Of a stretch of 64,000 nt of DNA, positions 1 through 11,437 are shown in pieces. A program made the translations under genes and the position numbers. Origin of the DNA: Ananas comosus (lineage: Eukaryota > Streptophyta > Magnoliopsida > Poales > Bromeliaceae); contig NC_033622.1 of NCBI RefSeq assembly GCF_001540865.1, positions 5,573,077-5,637,076 on the forward strand. The letters run 5' to 3'. How positions within the stretch are numbered: the stretch's first letter is position 1; each line of letters starts with the position of its first letter. Under the pieces are notes generated by a model. That model was not told where the DNA came from and did not search any database. It saw nothing but the letters and a program-made list of their open reading frames with translations.

Positions 1-118
1 TAGTGGTCCCTACAAAGATAAAATATTTAATCCAAAGATAAAAAATGATTAAAGGGAGTTAACTCTAAGAATCAAAAATCGAAAAGCACCAGATCCTCTA
101 TACTTTTGATAGCATAGT
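1..118. mobile_element. Partial short-core (S) microsatellite-bounded element
   Basis: The stretch resembles one half of the short foldback elements found throughout the window, for example 59373-59575. It has the remnant of the 'tagtggtccc' core, a 'gaaaagcaccaga' stem and the ending 'gatagcatagtac', followed by (TA)n. It is cut by the window start. No coding capacity is visible. Confidence 0.5.
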
Positions 119-166
119 ACTCTACTATATATATATATATATACTATATATATATATATATATATA
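119..166. repeat. (TA)n microsatellite
   Basis: Two TA runs separated by 'ctata'. They border the partial foldback element on their left, as in the other copies. Confidence 0.9.
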
Positions 167-359
167 ATTCGACGCTCTTCGAGCTTTCGAGCCTAATTCG
201 AACGAGCCGATAATACCAAGCTCGCTTGAAATGAATTTCGAGCCTATTGTTTTTTTGTTCAAGCTCGGCTCATTTAATTTCGAGTCGAGCTCGAGCGAGC
301 CAAATATCGAGTCGAACGCGAGTCAAACGCGAGCCGGCTCGCTCATTTGCCAGCCCTAG
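167..359. mobile_element. Degenerate MITE-like repeat rich in 'gagctcgag' motifs
   Basis: Low-complexity sequence built from 'cgagc/gctcg' words, ending 'catttgccagccctagg'. Plant hAT-type MITEs often have ends of the form AGGGCTGGCAAA, which matches this right border. No left border or target duplication was found, so the class is an inference. Confidence 0.35.
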
Positions 360-789
360 GCATATTTCCCGACAAGCTGTGACAAGTCATTATATGTCGT
401 GGCATATTGATTCAGAGTTTTGAAGAGTTCGAAATACAAAAAGTTCCAAATGAAAACCCGAAGACTTAAGGTATGAATTCATGATGCTTGATAAGTTTTT
501 ACAATATTAGTAGTGATTTATGAATATATATAAGTCATTGAAAGTCATTAAAATTGAGAAAAATTATAAAAATTAAAAGTTAAAATTTTTCTACTATAAG
601 GGTCAGGACCTTCTGGAAGGATCCGGACCCTCAGGATCTAGACCTTCTGGAGGATCCGAATCCTGAACAACTGATTTGCTATTTTGCGGAGAGAGTTTGG
701 ACCCTGAATAGAGGATCGAAATCCTGAACCCATCATGAGTTTTAAGCATCTTGAACCCTCTAGATATTTGATAAATTCTATTCAGATCT
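360..789. other. Unassigned spacer
   Basis: No gene is seen. At 600-730 short 'ggaccttctgga' and 'ggatccgaatcctgaac' words recur, which suggests an old repeat fragment of unknown class. Its right edge meets the LINE remnant. Confidence 0.4.
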
Positions 790-2253
790 CTTAGTTAAAT
801 CTTACAACTGGCTGCACTCAAGGGAGCCTACAGGAGTAGGTGGGTGGCATGTAGCGATTTCAATTTTACTAAGAATCAGTTTGAGAGGAAAGGAAAAAAT
901 TGGCTTACTAAAGCGATGTACTAAAGGAAAAAATTAGTGTACTAATCTTATAAACGAACTTGAAATGAGAGATTTACCAATTGGTAACCAATCTTTTATT
1001 GGTCAAACATGCAAAGTTGCCGAACCTTGGCTAAGTTAGACCGTCTAATTTTCATTGTATGGGACCAAATATTTTTCCTAACAAAAGTAATAGCGATGCC
1101 AAGAATTATGTCAGATCATTCGCCGATACTGCTCTAAACTAGTAGTAAAAATTTTAGCCAAATATTCGGATTTAAGGGAGTCTGGTTGATGCTTGAAGAC
1201 TTTAGAACTTTAGTTCTAGTATGGTGGAATGAGACGCCAAGTAAAATCTCTAAAATCATAACTTTTGTGACTAAAATTAAACATTATCGTGAGAGGGTCA
1301 AAGAATGGAGTACAATAAATTTCTATAGTATCGCGAAAGCTAAGAAGGAAAAATACTGAAATTGGACCTCCTAGAGGAACAACAAAGCTTGTCTCTATAG
1401 CAATAGAAGGAAAGGAAGCACCTAATGCAGCAACTGGCTACTATTATTGGGGATGAGGAGTTACTGTAGAAGGCTCGTGCCAAACAGCAGTGTTTAAAGG
1501 AAAGGGGTGGGTTACAAAGTTTTTTCATGCAATTGCTAATGAGAGAAGGTGTGAAAACTCGATTGACGTGATAGAGGATGAAAGTAGAAAAATTTACAGA
1601 GAGAAAGATCAAGGAAATATTTTCTTAACATATTCAATGAGATCTTTGCCTCAGTTGACCTAGGTAGTCGGTCGATCGGAGACAGGAGCAGCCTTTTCAG
1701 GGAAAGAGCCATCCTAAATCCTTAGATGCTTACTTCACCTTTTTCCTTAGAGGAGATCAAAAAAGCAACTTTTCAGCTGGGCAGACTTGTTTAATATTTT
1801 TCGAGATCTACATGACGGTACCTTGAATACGAGGCCCATAGATTACTCGTATATTTATTTGGTACATAAAAAAGAGGGGTCAACGTGAGCCAACGACTTT
1901 AGACCCATTAGTCTGATCAATAGAGTACAGAAGATCATCTCTAAGGTCATTGCCAATACACTACAAGGTGTTTTGCAAGAGATCATCTCTCCTTCACATT
2001 CAACTTTCTTAAAGGGTTGGTTAATCTTAGGCCCTTTTATGATAACCAATAAGTTAGTAAATTAGGGCTCGAAAATAGGAGTGGAAAATGTTGGTGTTAA
2101 AGCTAATTTTGAAAAGGCTTATGATAGAGTGAATCATGGGTACCTTCGAAAAGTCATGTGGTAGTTAGGAGTGAACCACAAATGGTGTGGGCGAGTTGAC
2201 CAATATGTTTCCAATGCCAAAATTACAATTCTAGTTAACGAGCTCCCCTCTAA

Positions 2254-3275
2254 GGCCCTGTTTGGATGCATAATTAAAAAACTCCATGGAATTTTTATTC
2301 TATGGTTTTGATCTAAATGAAATACGGAATACTATAACTACAAAAAAATTCCACAGCTTCATTTTTAAGCTGTTTGGATACATATCATATAATTCCACAG
2401 TATTTATAACAATTAAATTTCTAAAATTTTAAAATTCAAAATTCAAAACTCAAAATTCAAAATTTAAAATTCAAAATTTAAAAATAAAATTTAAAAATTA
2501 AAAATAAAAATTCAAAATATAAAATTAAAATTTAAATTTAAAAATTTAAAAAGTAAATTAGATTTTATGTTTTAAATTTAAAATTTGAAATTTGGAATTT
2601 GAAATTTGGAATTTGAAATTTCAAATTTGATATTTGAAACTTTAAAATTTAAAACTTAAAGTATACCATTTAAACTTTAAATTTTGAAATTTAAAAAATC
2701 TATAATTAAAATTTTAAATTTCAAATTTAATAATTTATAAATTTACATATTTATAAATTTAAAATTTTAAATTTAAGTTTAAATTTAAATTTTGAAGATT
2801 GAAAATTAAAAATTAAAAATAAAATTAAAATTTGAAATTTGAAATTTGAAATTTGAACTTTTTGAAATTTGAAATTTGAAATTTGAAATTTGAAATTTGA
2901 AATTTGAAATTTGAAATTTGAAATTTGAAGTTTTTGAAATTTGAAATTTAAAATTTAAAATTTGAAGTTTTTGAAATTTGAAATTTAAAATTTAAAATTA
3001 AATTTGAATTTTAAAATTTTAAAATTTGAAATCTAAAATTTTTTGTTGAAATTTAAAATTTAAAAATTGATACATCTTTGGGAGCCCAAAATGGTGGAAT
3101 TTTTTTCCTTTGGTTAAAGTGGATTGTAAGTTTACTCCATTTTTTGGAGTATAGTATAACTATACTTCAAAAATTACGTCATTTTTTTTTCTTCCAAACG
3201 CTTCATAGAATTATTTTCCTACCAGCGTAGCATAGTTTAACTATGCTACGTTTTTAGAGGTATCCAAATGGGGCC
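2254..3275. mobile_element. Tourist-like (PIF/Harbinger-type) MITE inserted in the LINE
   Basis: The ends are GGCCCTGTTTGGAT and ATCCAAATGGGGCC, near-perfect terminal inverted repeats. They are flanked by the 3-bp duplication TAA (2251-2253 and 3276-3278), typical of PIF/Harbinger. Removing the element and one TAA joins the LINE reading frame: ELPSK before the site and IKVKKGLYQGDP after it, with one stop where a Trp is expected. The interior is almost pure A/T and non-coding. Confidence 0.9.
2830..2999. repeat. TTTGAAA heptamer minisatellite inside the MITE
   Basis: Tandem 'gaaattt' units run from about 2830, with spacer variants 'gaacttttt' and 'gaagttttt'. The heptamer TTTGAAA differs from its own reverse complement by one base. 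It probably arose by slippage within the MITE. Confidence 0.8.
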
Positions 3276-5152
3276 TAAGTGAATCAAGGTTAAAAAAGGT
3301 TTGTACCAAGGTGACCCTCTATCTCCGTACCTCTTTCCCTTAGTAGCGGAGGGATTAGCGAGAATAACAGAAAGAGTAAAGAGAAATACCTTCTAAAAAA
3401 AGTAGGACAAAATGAGAAAAATAAGGTCGCAATTATCCAGTATGCAGATGACACTATCTTTTTTCATGAGGCAAAGAGAAGGCAGGTGAGAAACCTTTTA
3501 TTTGCTTATCATATTTTTGAATGAGCTTCTAGTCTAAAGATAAATAAGAACAAGTCAGAGCTATTCTACCTATGTAGGAATGACGGCAAAGGAGAGAGGT
3601 TGGCCAATGACCTTGGATGTAAATTAGAAACCTTCCCAGTCCGCTATCTTGGGTTAACCCTCACAAACAAACGGCTTCGAAAGGAGGACCACTGGTCCAT
3701 TATAGGTAAGATAAAAAAAGGAATTGTAGGTGGCAAGCTAAACTCCTCTCTCAAGGAGGTGGACTAGTTTTGATGAACTCTGCACTCTTGAACCTATCAG
3801 TAAACTTCTTCTTAGTGTTTCGAGCGCCCAAATGGGTTCTATGATGCATTGAGGCCCTCTAGAGGCCTTTTACTAGAAGAAAGGAACTACTATTGTGAGA
3901 GGACACTATCCATTGCATTGGAAATTAGTATACAGGAGCAAAAAGAGGGCGGTCTAGGAATTAAGGATTTGGCAAGCATGAATGTTGCCTTATTGGCAAA
4001 ATAGTAGTGGAGGCTTCTCTCGAATTCAAGTCACCAATGGGGCATCCTACTTAAAGCCCTATAATACTCCCAAATGAGAGCGCTGAAAGGAGTATCCTTC
4101 ATACCACACTCACATAGGTGGAGGAGTGTTTTAGAGATTAAAGATACTTTCAAATGTAGTGTTACCTACCTGATTAGGGATGATAAAGTTGCAAGCTTCT
4201 AAACTATCCTTTGGTATGGAGAGGCTCCGCTGTGTTCCTTATATCCACACATCTTTAGGGACGATGCAATATGAAAAAAAAAATTGTCGGGTGAGCAACT
4301 GCTTCGAGATAATAGGTGGGCGACGTGATATCGGCTGATTTCATCCTAATGATGCTATGTGATGGAGAGTCGATACAGGAACTAAAAGACACACTCTCTA
4401 ACCTCACACTGAATAATAGAAGGGATGAAGTTAAATGGAGATGAGCCCATTCCGAAAAGTTTTCTGTCAAATCACTCTATACCTTCCTATAGGATGGTGG
4501 AGCCAACATTAGGAGCTTTGCACAACTATGAAAAATTCGCACCCCACTAAAAATCAAAATTTATTTAGTTAATTTTGAAAAGAAAAGATGCTTTTGGTTA
4601 ACAATTTATGGAAAAGGGGTTGGCTAGGAACGCAGGAATGCGCACTATGCTCAGACAAGTGTGAGATGATTGACCCATCTATTTGCTAATTGTGAAATTA
4701 TCTAACTATTACTGGAGCATTCTATGCCTAATAATATGGAAATTCACAGTTGCAATTCAGCATATACACTTTGGGAGACGAGTCAACTTAAAGGAGGCAT
4801 CTTAAGGTTGTGGGAGCTAGTGACAATCGCCAATACCTTGTAGGTTATCTGACTTTAATGAAATAGATAAATTTTCCAAAAGAGAAAACACTCGCCGAGA
4901 TAGATGTTAGTGGACGCTCGTACATCTCGGGACCTCTTGGATAAATACTGTGCAACGTAACCCTCTTGTCCTCTGGTTATTTGATCTTGTAACTACTCTT
5001 TTTGCTCTTCTACTCATCCTTGAGGTTTTGGAGGCCTCTCTTTCTTCTTTGTTTTCCTTTTCTCATAGGCATGATTGCCTTATTATGTAGCCAAGTTTAT
5101 TTTCTAAATGAATGAAGCGATAACATGCCACCAATTTTTCAAAAAAATAAAA

Positions 5153-6089
5153 GTTGATATATGAATAGTATTGCTCTTTTTAATATAGTAATATTGTGGG
5201 CCACTATCTTAAACCATCACCACCACCACTGTCCCCACTCCCTTCTTTGACGTTCGATCGAAATTTTAGAAGGTTGTTGCAGATTCAAGAGGCCGTAAAA
5301 TGAGTACGATAGTCTGACAAGTTCTTCACTGGATTTATTATAAATACGATATTTTACAATAGTTGTTTATTTTTCCAACATCAAGAAACTAGGGCAAGGG
5401 CCCGTTTTGTAAAAGTATAGGCGAGAATCGAAACCCTAATTAAACTTAGAGATGGAATCCTCCATAACAAATTAGATAGAATATCTTAAAAAATTATGGA
5501 GGCAACAACAGTTTGATAAAAATACAAAATCTTGATACTCCTTCACTATCAATTAATTGTGCCTTCAGGGAAAAGAACCTTCTCCATATAAAACCGCCCT
5601 TTTATTAGAGGATTTGGATAAGAAGTACCAACATAAAATGATACTTCGCAAAAGTCGTGGCTATGCATTGCCAGCAAGCTTACCTTGTTGAAACTGTGTT
5701 AGTAATTTAACTTCTGATTCCTGTGCTTCAATTATATGAGGTAAATTTGTGCAGACAACGCCAACAAACACAAGGTCACGTCCAATAACTCTCATCCTTT
5801 TTAGTTCCAAGGCACTTTAAAGGTGTTCAATGCTTCTTTTTTTTTTTTAAATCTTTTTCCCCATGCTTGGCTCAATCATTCGTGCGAACAATGTGCATAA
5901 AGGTTTTTGCAACAATGCATTTCTCCTTCTCTTTGTCTCACCATTTCTTGTATTTATTACACAGTGAGAAAAGTTGCTAATCATTTCATTGGATTCAAAT
6001 AAGCCCCTTTTTTTTTTCCATAAAACAACACGTATTTTTTGGATTACCTTCATTGGCACCGGAAAAAGTTTGAAATATTAAATAAAAAT
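5153..6089. other. Intergenic spacer, nothing recognised
   Basis: No convincing exon, RNA gene or bounded repeat is visible. The short open frames here lack any recognised motif. Confidence 0.5.
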
Positions 6090-6094
6090 AAAAT

Positions 6095-6367
6095 TGTTAA
6101 ATATAAAAATATTTAAATACTGTTCTCTACAAGCTTTAAACTTTTAGAGAACAACGATTGTTTCACATGGTATCAAAGCATGATGTTCTAAGTTCGAGTC
6201 ACGTCAAACTCCTAGCATTATTAATTTCCTCTTATTTAATTCAAATTCATGTCATGGGTCTAGCGAAAAAGTCTCGAGCCAAGACGTGAGGGACATGTTA
6301 AATATTAAAATATTTAAATACCGTCCTCAACAAGTTTAAGCTTTTAGAGAATAATAATTATTTCACA
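6095..6367 (+). mobile_element. Complete miniature LTR retrotransposon (TRIM/SMART-type)
   Basis: Two direct terminal repeats, 6095-6167 (73 bp) and 6296-6367 (72 bp), both start TGTTAAATAT and end TTTCACA. They flank a 128-bp interior. The interior begins with TGGTATCAAAGCA, a primer-binding site complementary to initiator tRNA-Met (one mismatch to TGGTATCAGAGC). It ends in the purine-rich 'gtgagggaca' just before the 3' LTR. The 5-bp target duplication AAAAT is at 6090-6094 and 6368-6372. The element has no coding capacity, so it must have been mobilised in trans. The size matches the very small LTR elements known as TRIM or SMART. Confidence 0.9.
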
Positions 6368-6536
6368 AAAATATTCAAATTATTTTTGTTTCATTTAATT
6401 GATCAAGTCCACATGTTAGACCAATCAGTTCGCGCCTATAGGTGAGGAATGTTTTCTACTTTTTTTTTCTTTTCTTTTTTTGGCTTTTTTATTGACAGAT
6501 TCTATGAATTGAAGAAACCCCTCCTAAAGACCCATG

Positions 6537-6591
<55 letters not shown>
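6537..6591. repeat. (TA)n microsatellite
   Basis: Uninterrupted TA run of about 55 bp. It makes the Tyr-Ile repeats seen in spurious overlapping open frames. Confidence 0.95.
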
Positions 6592-6593
<2 letters not shown>

Positions 6594-7287
6594 GTAAGAA
6601 GCCTAGGCCTTGGGCCTCTAAAATTTACACTTAACACAGACTGTAGGGCATCTTTAGGGCTACTATCTGTTTGGTACAATAAAAGTGCTGGATATAAAAT
6701 ATTAAATATATACTGTTCTCTATTAAAGCGTTTAGGGGGGAAAAAAATAGTTCTTTAACAACTAACTATATCAATGACATTATTTACTTCAAAGCAGTTC
6801 GTTTCTTTGCAGGTTATAGACAATGATCACAAAAAGTATAATTAGAAAGGGTTGTGTACGTGCGTCGTGCCCCAGAGGCATCTTCAATGAAACCAAAGGA
6901 TAATGTGTGCCGCTAAACCACTTCATGATATTGTTTACAAAGGATTATGTTAATCAATACCAAATAATTAATTGAAGAACCTAATTAAGAATTATAATTT
7001 GTAATTAGGGCCAATGAGCACATGCCACACTATAGCTCCTGCCCACATGGGCCGGGCCATTGCACGTGCAATGCTCCCTCTCCCTGCCCAAAATGGCTCA
7101 CAAGATGACACGCTGTAGGGCCCATCACTTCTCCTCCCCCACACCCATTCCTTGTATCTTTCTATGCGAGTCCTTGAGAAGCCAAGCCACTCATGTGCTG
7201 TGGAAATGGCTGCATGTGATATGCTCTCCTCTCTATCCATCCATGCATTTACTTAATCGATTCACATGCATGCATGTATTGTAATGT

Positions 7288-7291
<4 letters not shown>
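6592..7291. other. Intergenic spacer, nothing recognised
   Basis: No coding or repeat structure can be assigned. At 6695-6745 a short stretch ('actgttctctattaaagcg') weakly resembles part of the miniature LTR at 6095-6167. Confidence 0.4.
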
Positions 7292-7341
<50 letters not shown>

Positions 7342-7348
7342 GATCTCT

Positions 7349-7393
<45 letters not shown>
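7292..7393. repeat. (CT)n microsatellite
   Basis: Two long CT tracts separated by 'agatctctagat'. Open frames across it are repeat artefacts. Confidence 0.95.
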
Positions 7394-7396
<3 letters not shown>

Positions 7397-8960
7397 GTGC
7401 GAGGCAACTGATCAAGACGCGACAAGAGTTTGAGTTGAAATTACTCAGGACCTGTTTAGTTGATATAGTTATTAAGGTCATGTGATTAGAGATATCTGCG
7501 GTTGGATACAGTGCATTTATAACTACGTCCATCATGTGTGTGCATATATGTAGCTGCAAATGCTAAATTTATAATTTTTTTTATTTGGTTACATGCAGTT
7601 TGAAAGGTGTTTGGGTTGATAAGTTTATCCTGTCATATAAAATTGCTCTCTCCAGCTAATATAGCGGAAACTACAATCAATTTGAATGTAGTTTCATCCA
7701 TAGCAATTGGCTCTTTTTTTGCAATTCCAACTATCGCGGTTGGTTATTTATATATATATGTAGACAACAAAACAATAAACTCAAACATGTACAAAGTTAA
7801 ATATGCAATACATCTGAACGATATAAATGCAACCAATTAACCAACCTTCAAAATAATCTGTAGTATGATACAAACCCAGCTAATCGAAAATTACTTGACA
7901 TGACGTTACAACTAAATAAGTTATATTTATGAACATGAGTTCAGTTCGTACACTATTGATAGCACATACTATTCACTTTTTCACTATTAGATTATTACTG
8001 TTACACCAACCACCCACTCAATTCTAAGCATCTAATGATGACAGCGTGAGTAGTATCGTACCATTAATAGCACTCCAACGTAGCTCTATGAGCATTTATC
8101 TTAACTTGATTAACCCAATTGTTAGACAAAAAAACGATCTGCCAATCTAAATCATCATCCCATCACTCACATCAGTCACATCCAAATACCCACTGTGACA
8201 AGCCAGAGGAAAAATTAAAATATATATATATATATACAACAGTAGCCCACCTTGTTACCTATCATTATTGGACCTTTCCAAGGATTTAGTTAGCTAAATA
8301 ACAAGCAACTGTGTTAGAATGACTTTAAAATCTTTGTAAACATGCAATAAATGGATAGAGAAACGGAGTAGTCATCTGACACTTCTCATATGAGGATTCG
8401 TAGGCAACTAGAAATACCTCATCTGCTGATGTTTCCCTGCAGGTAATACAAGCACTGTGATGTCACTTAACGCAAACCATAGAGGCCCATAATGTCCCCA
8501 TGACATAAGAAACATGTATCTATTATATACGAAGGAAAAAAAAAGGGGAAAGTGGGAAAAAGCTAACACATGGGCCAGTCAAACAGGATCTTTGTTAGCC
8601 CTACGTACCAAGAAGCCCCACTTTTCCAAAATTTTTACATTTATGCCATAACGGGGGATCTACGTTGGGCCTTGATGGCCCACCAACTGATCAACGTTGG
8701 TCCCCGATCGGACGGTCGATGCACGCGCTAACAAAAATGCAAATTTGGGACCAAAAGTGCCGTGATGAGAAAAACCTTCACGCATCTTTGCTCTCTTTTG
8801 AGGAACAACCCTAATAGGTGTGCCGGTTTCGACCATTAATCATTATTATCCTGCATTAAGATTCTCGCTAGCTTGATGTGGATGTAACCGGATTATTATT
8901 GGCATAATGGGCCCCTCGTGAAGGGTTTTTACTTAAACTAAGCTAGGGGCAGTTATGCCA
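7394..8960. other. Upstream region of the ERF gene
   Basis: No exon is seen. It includes a short (TA)n at 8220-8236. At about 8668-8684 there is a short inverted pair, TGGGCC-TTGAT-GGCCCA; GGCCCA words occur in many plant promoters (TCP-type sites). Any role in the ERF promoter is only an inference. Confidence 0.4.
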
Positions 8961-8969
8961 TTGTATTGT

Positions 8970-8979
8970 CTATATATAG
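8970..8979 (+). promoter_or_regulatory. Probable TATA box of the ERF003-like gene
   Basis: 'ctatatatag' lies about 155 bp upstream of the start codon in a non-repetitive context. This predicts transcription starting near 9000 and a 5' UTR of about 130 bp. Confidence 0.55.
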
Positions 8980-9055
8980 GAGTGGGAAGGTCCTTTCCTA
9001 GTGCCCAATTAACTCCAAGTAGATCGAGATTACCTTACCACAACTGCTGCATATT

Positions 9056-9089
9056 CATAATCATATTCATATTCATATTCATATTCATT
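9056..9089 (+). repeat. (CATATT)n hexamer in the predicted 5' UTR
   Basis: About five copies of 'catatt', one imperfect, lie between the TATA box and the ATG. The repeat is probably transcribed in the leader. Confidence 0.8.
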
Positions 9090-9132
9090 CTTTACTAGCT
9101 AGGGTTTTACACTTCTCGCTACTCAGGCATAT

Positions 9133-9767
9133 ATGCCAAAGCTTCAAAGATATAGAGGAGTTAGGCAAAGGCATTGGGGCTCATGGGTCTCCGAAATTCG
9201 GCATCCTCTATTGTAAGTATTATATATCGATCTACATGTTATATTCATTACCTTAATTATATGCATTTAAATCGTCTCATACATATATATATAGATATAT
9301 ATAGATATATGCATGTGATAAATCGATTCATCTCTTCTTAAACATACAGGAAGACGAGGATTTGGTTGGGCACATTCGAGACCGCGGAGGACGCAGCGAG
9401 GGCGTACGACGAGGCCGCAAGGCTGATGTGCGGTCCCAGGGCTCGAACCAACTTCCCCTTAGGCTCCAACGGATCGAACCCCGCGGCAGTTTTAACGCCG
9501 AGCCTAATAGCGAAGCTCGAGAAGTGTTGCATGGCTTCTCGTCAGGAGGAGAATAAGAGAGGTGATAATAAGATGGGTGGTGCGCAAGAAGAGGGTACGA
9601 TGTGCATGGATGAGGGATACATTGAGGAGATGATTGAGGAGTTGCTATATTATGGGTCTGTGGAGATATCTCCTCCATCTTCCTCGTCGTACTCGCCATT
9701 GTCGTCATCGTCGTCGTCGTCGTCTTCTTCTTCTTCTTCTTCTTCTTCTTCTTCTTCTTTGCTGTGA
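9133..9767 (+). CDS. ERF003-like AP2/ERF transcription factor (2 exons)
   Basis: Exon 1 is 9133-9212, the intron is 9213-9349 (GT-AG, 137 bp), and exon 2 is 9350-9767 with TGA at 9765-9767; the product is 165 residues. The AP2/ERF DNA-binding domain spans about residues 7-63, with [19 protein letters not shown], the split Leu codon at the intron, then [19 protein letters not shown] and [12 protein letters not shown]. These match the group V ERF003 type more closely than the WIN1/SHINE type. The intron lies inside the AP2 domain, as is usual for this group (most ERF genes have none). After the domain come LIAKLEKCC and the acidic block [16 protein letters not shown], both seen in group V proteins. 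The protein ends in about 20 serines encoded by a TCG/TCT microsatellite. Such factors bind GCC-box or DRE-like promoter sites in the nucleus; the target pathway cannot be read here. Confidence 0.93.
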
Positions 9768-11437
9768 GAATTAATGGAGTTTTAAGTGCAGCGAATGTGG
9801 GATGGCAGCCAGAGAGAGAAGAGGAGCAGGTTCTGTGTATAAGATGTGAACGAGACAAGTAGGTTCTGGGTATTATATTTTTGGTATTCGTGGGTAACAT
9901 GCCTTGTTTCCTTTGATGGCACGGTTCATTTTAGTACTTCATGCTTTATATTATTTATTTATTCAGTTATATGCCTTTTCTTTCTTTACGATTGAAAAAC
10001 TAAGCGCACCCCGGATATTAAGGAGAGGTTTGGTTAAACCCTGGAGTAGCAGAGGAATGAAAGGAGAAACATGTTGAGTCGCTAAAAAATTATATATACT
10101 CCCTCTGAGAGTTCATCGTACCAAAAAACTAGTATTACCCGCGCTTAAGGACCATTTTGTTTACTAGATTTCAAGCTACAGTGGAAGCACAGCTACAGAT
10201 AAGCGAAAAAAATCTACTTAGTTTCCTATAGTTGTCGCAGCAGCTATTTAAATTTAAGCACACAAATAACACGTAGTTGGAAATGCAGTTTAAGTAACTG
10301 CAGAGCGTAACTAAAGGCTATTGTTGATCTTATCTATCTACTCATCTCTTAAACGAAAACGAGAATAAAGAATCTCTGCTTCAGGGGTAATATTCCATCT
10401 GTCATATATAAAAAGTATTAACATCTCTGAAACGCAACCAATTCAATTATAAGCAACCGAAGAAACCTTGTAAAATTTACTGCCAAGTGGATTAGATGTA
10501 AAAAAAACTACTATATTTTTTTAGCTGCATGCTTTTTTTACTACATCGTAATTATAAATACATCCAACCAAACAACCACTTAATGCATCCATACGTTGTA
10601 CACATGGATTCTATGTAACCTTTTATCCATCCTAATTTTTAAACCAAATCACCTTGTTTTGAGAGGGAAAAAGGCTTTACCTCGAGGAGCCCTAGAAATG
10701 AACATAGGATAGGATGGGAGGTTGCGGGGAAGAGGCTTTCACCTTCTGATACTGTTTACGCACTTCCGCCTACCGTGGTTAGTGGGCTACGACAAAACAT
10801 AGTCAAGCAGTTGATATCACCACCTTTTTTCTTATAGACTGTGAGTTTAAGCACCACTACCCTGTAACAGAACTCAAAAAATAAAACATAAGAAATCATT
10901 ACGAAGTTCATAGCCACTATTTCAACGGGCCTGCAACACTAGATGTCGACACAAAGCTGCGGCTAATGGCACAAAGATACCTGATCCCACTGGCGTAGCA
11001 AGGGCTTTGTGCCGAGATGGACCTTTAAACCACTTTCCAGGGTGGTGAGCAAGTCTAGTTAAAACCTTAACCAGTTGGTCACTAATCAAAAGTCGAAACA
11101 AACCAAAGGATGCCGTTAACAAGAGAATATATGATATAATTGGCCAGTAAAATTGACATAACACTGCTTTGATCGGATGAGCAACGTTTAATACTGGAGG
11201 AATCCTAGTGAGAAAAACGACAATATATAGATACTCGTAATTCTAGTGATTAGACCTAATTCGCACCATCTAATGACCAATCGAAACTACAAATGGTTTA
11301 GCAGACACACAACAATAGATACAGAACATTGCAATTTCACCTAAATTTACCAAAGCGGATGGTAAATAATTTAAAGCTACAACCTAGTACTTGTACAACA
11401 ATCCTGATATACAAAGAGTAAGCGTATGAGGGAGCAG
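9768..11437. other. Convergent intergenic region with both 3' UTRs
   Basis: It lies between the stop codons of the ERF gene (+) and the KAKU4-like gene (-), so it should hold both 3' UTRs. No clear AATAAA was singled out. No further gene or bounded element is seen. Confidence 0.5.

Larger units (their letters stand above)
790..5152 (+). mobile_element. Decayed L1-type LINE (endonuclease, reverse transcriptase, zinc-knuckle remnants)
   Basis: A non-LTR retrotransposon broken by many stops and frameshifts. In order: an endonuclease remnant with SDFN at 853-864 and the C-terminal SDHSP motif at 1111-1125; reverse transcriptase KANFEKAYDRVNH at 2099-2137, YQGDPLSPYL near 3304-3333 and the catalytic YADD box at 3441-3452; a zf-RVT-like region with CALC near 4636 and HLFANC at 4676-4693. 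The 3' end is A-rich (5140-5152). The 5' part of the endonuclease is missing, so the copy is 5'-truncated, as is usual for LINEs. A 1,022-bp MITE interrupts it at 2254-3275. It is not an active gene. Confidence 0.9.

Noticed and set aside
9328..9900. 190-codon minus-strand frame over the ERF gene
   Set aside because: It lies antisense to exon 2 and depends on the poly-Ser repeat (read as poly-Lys); the plus strand has the AP2 domain.
10148..10579. Possible PIF-type MITE between TTA sites downstream of the ERF gene
   Set aside because: The supposed ends match poorly as inverted repeats, so chance cannot be excluded.
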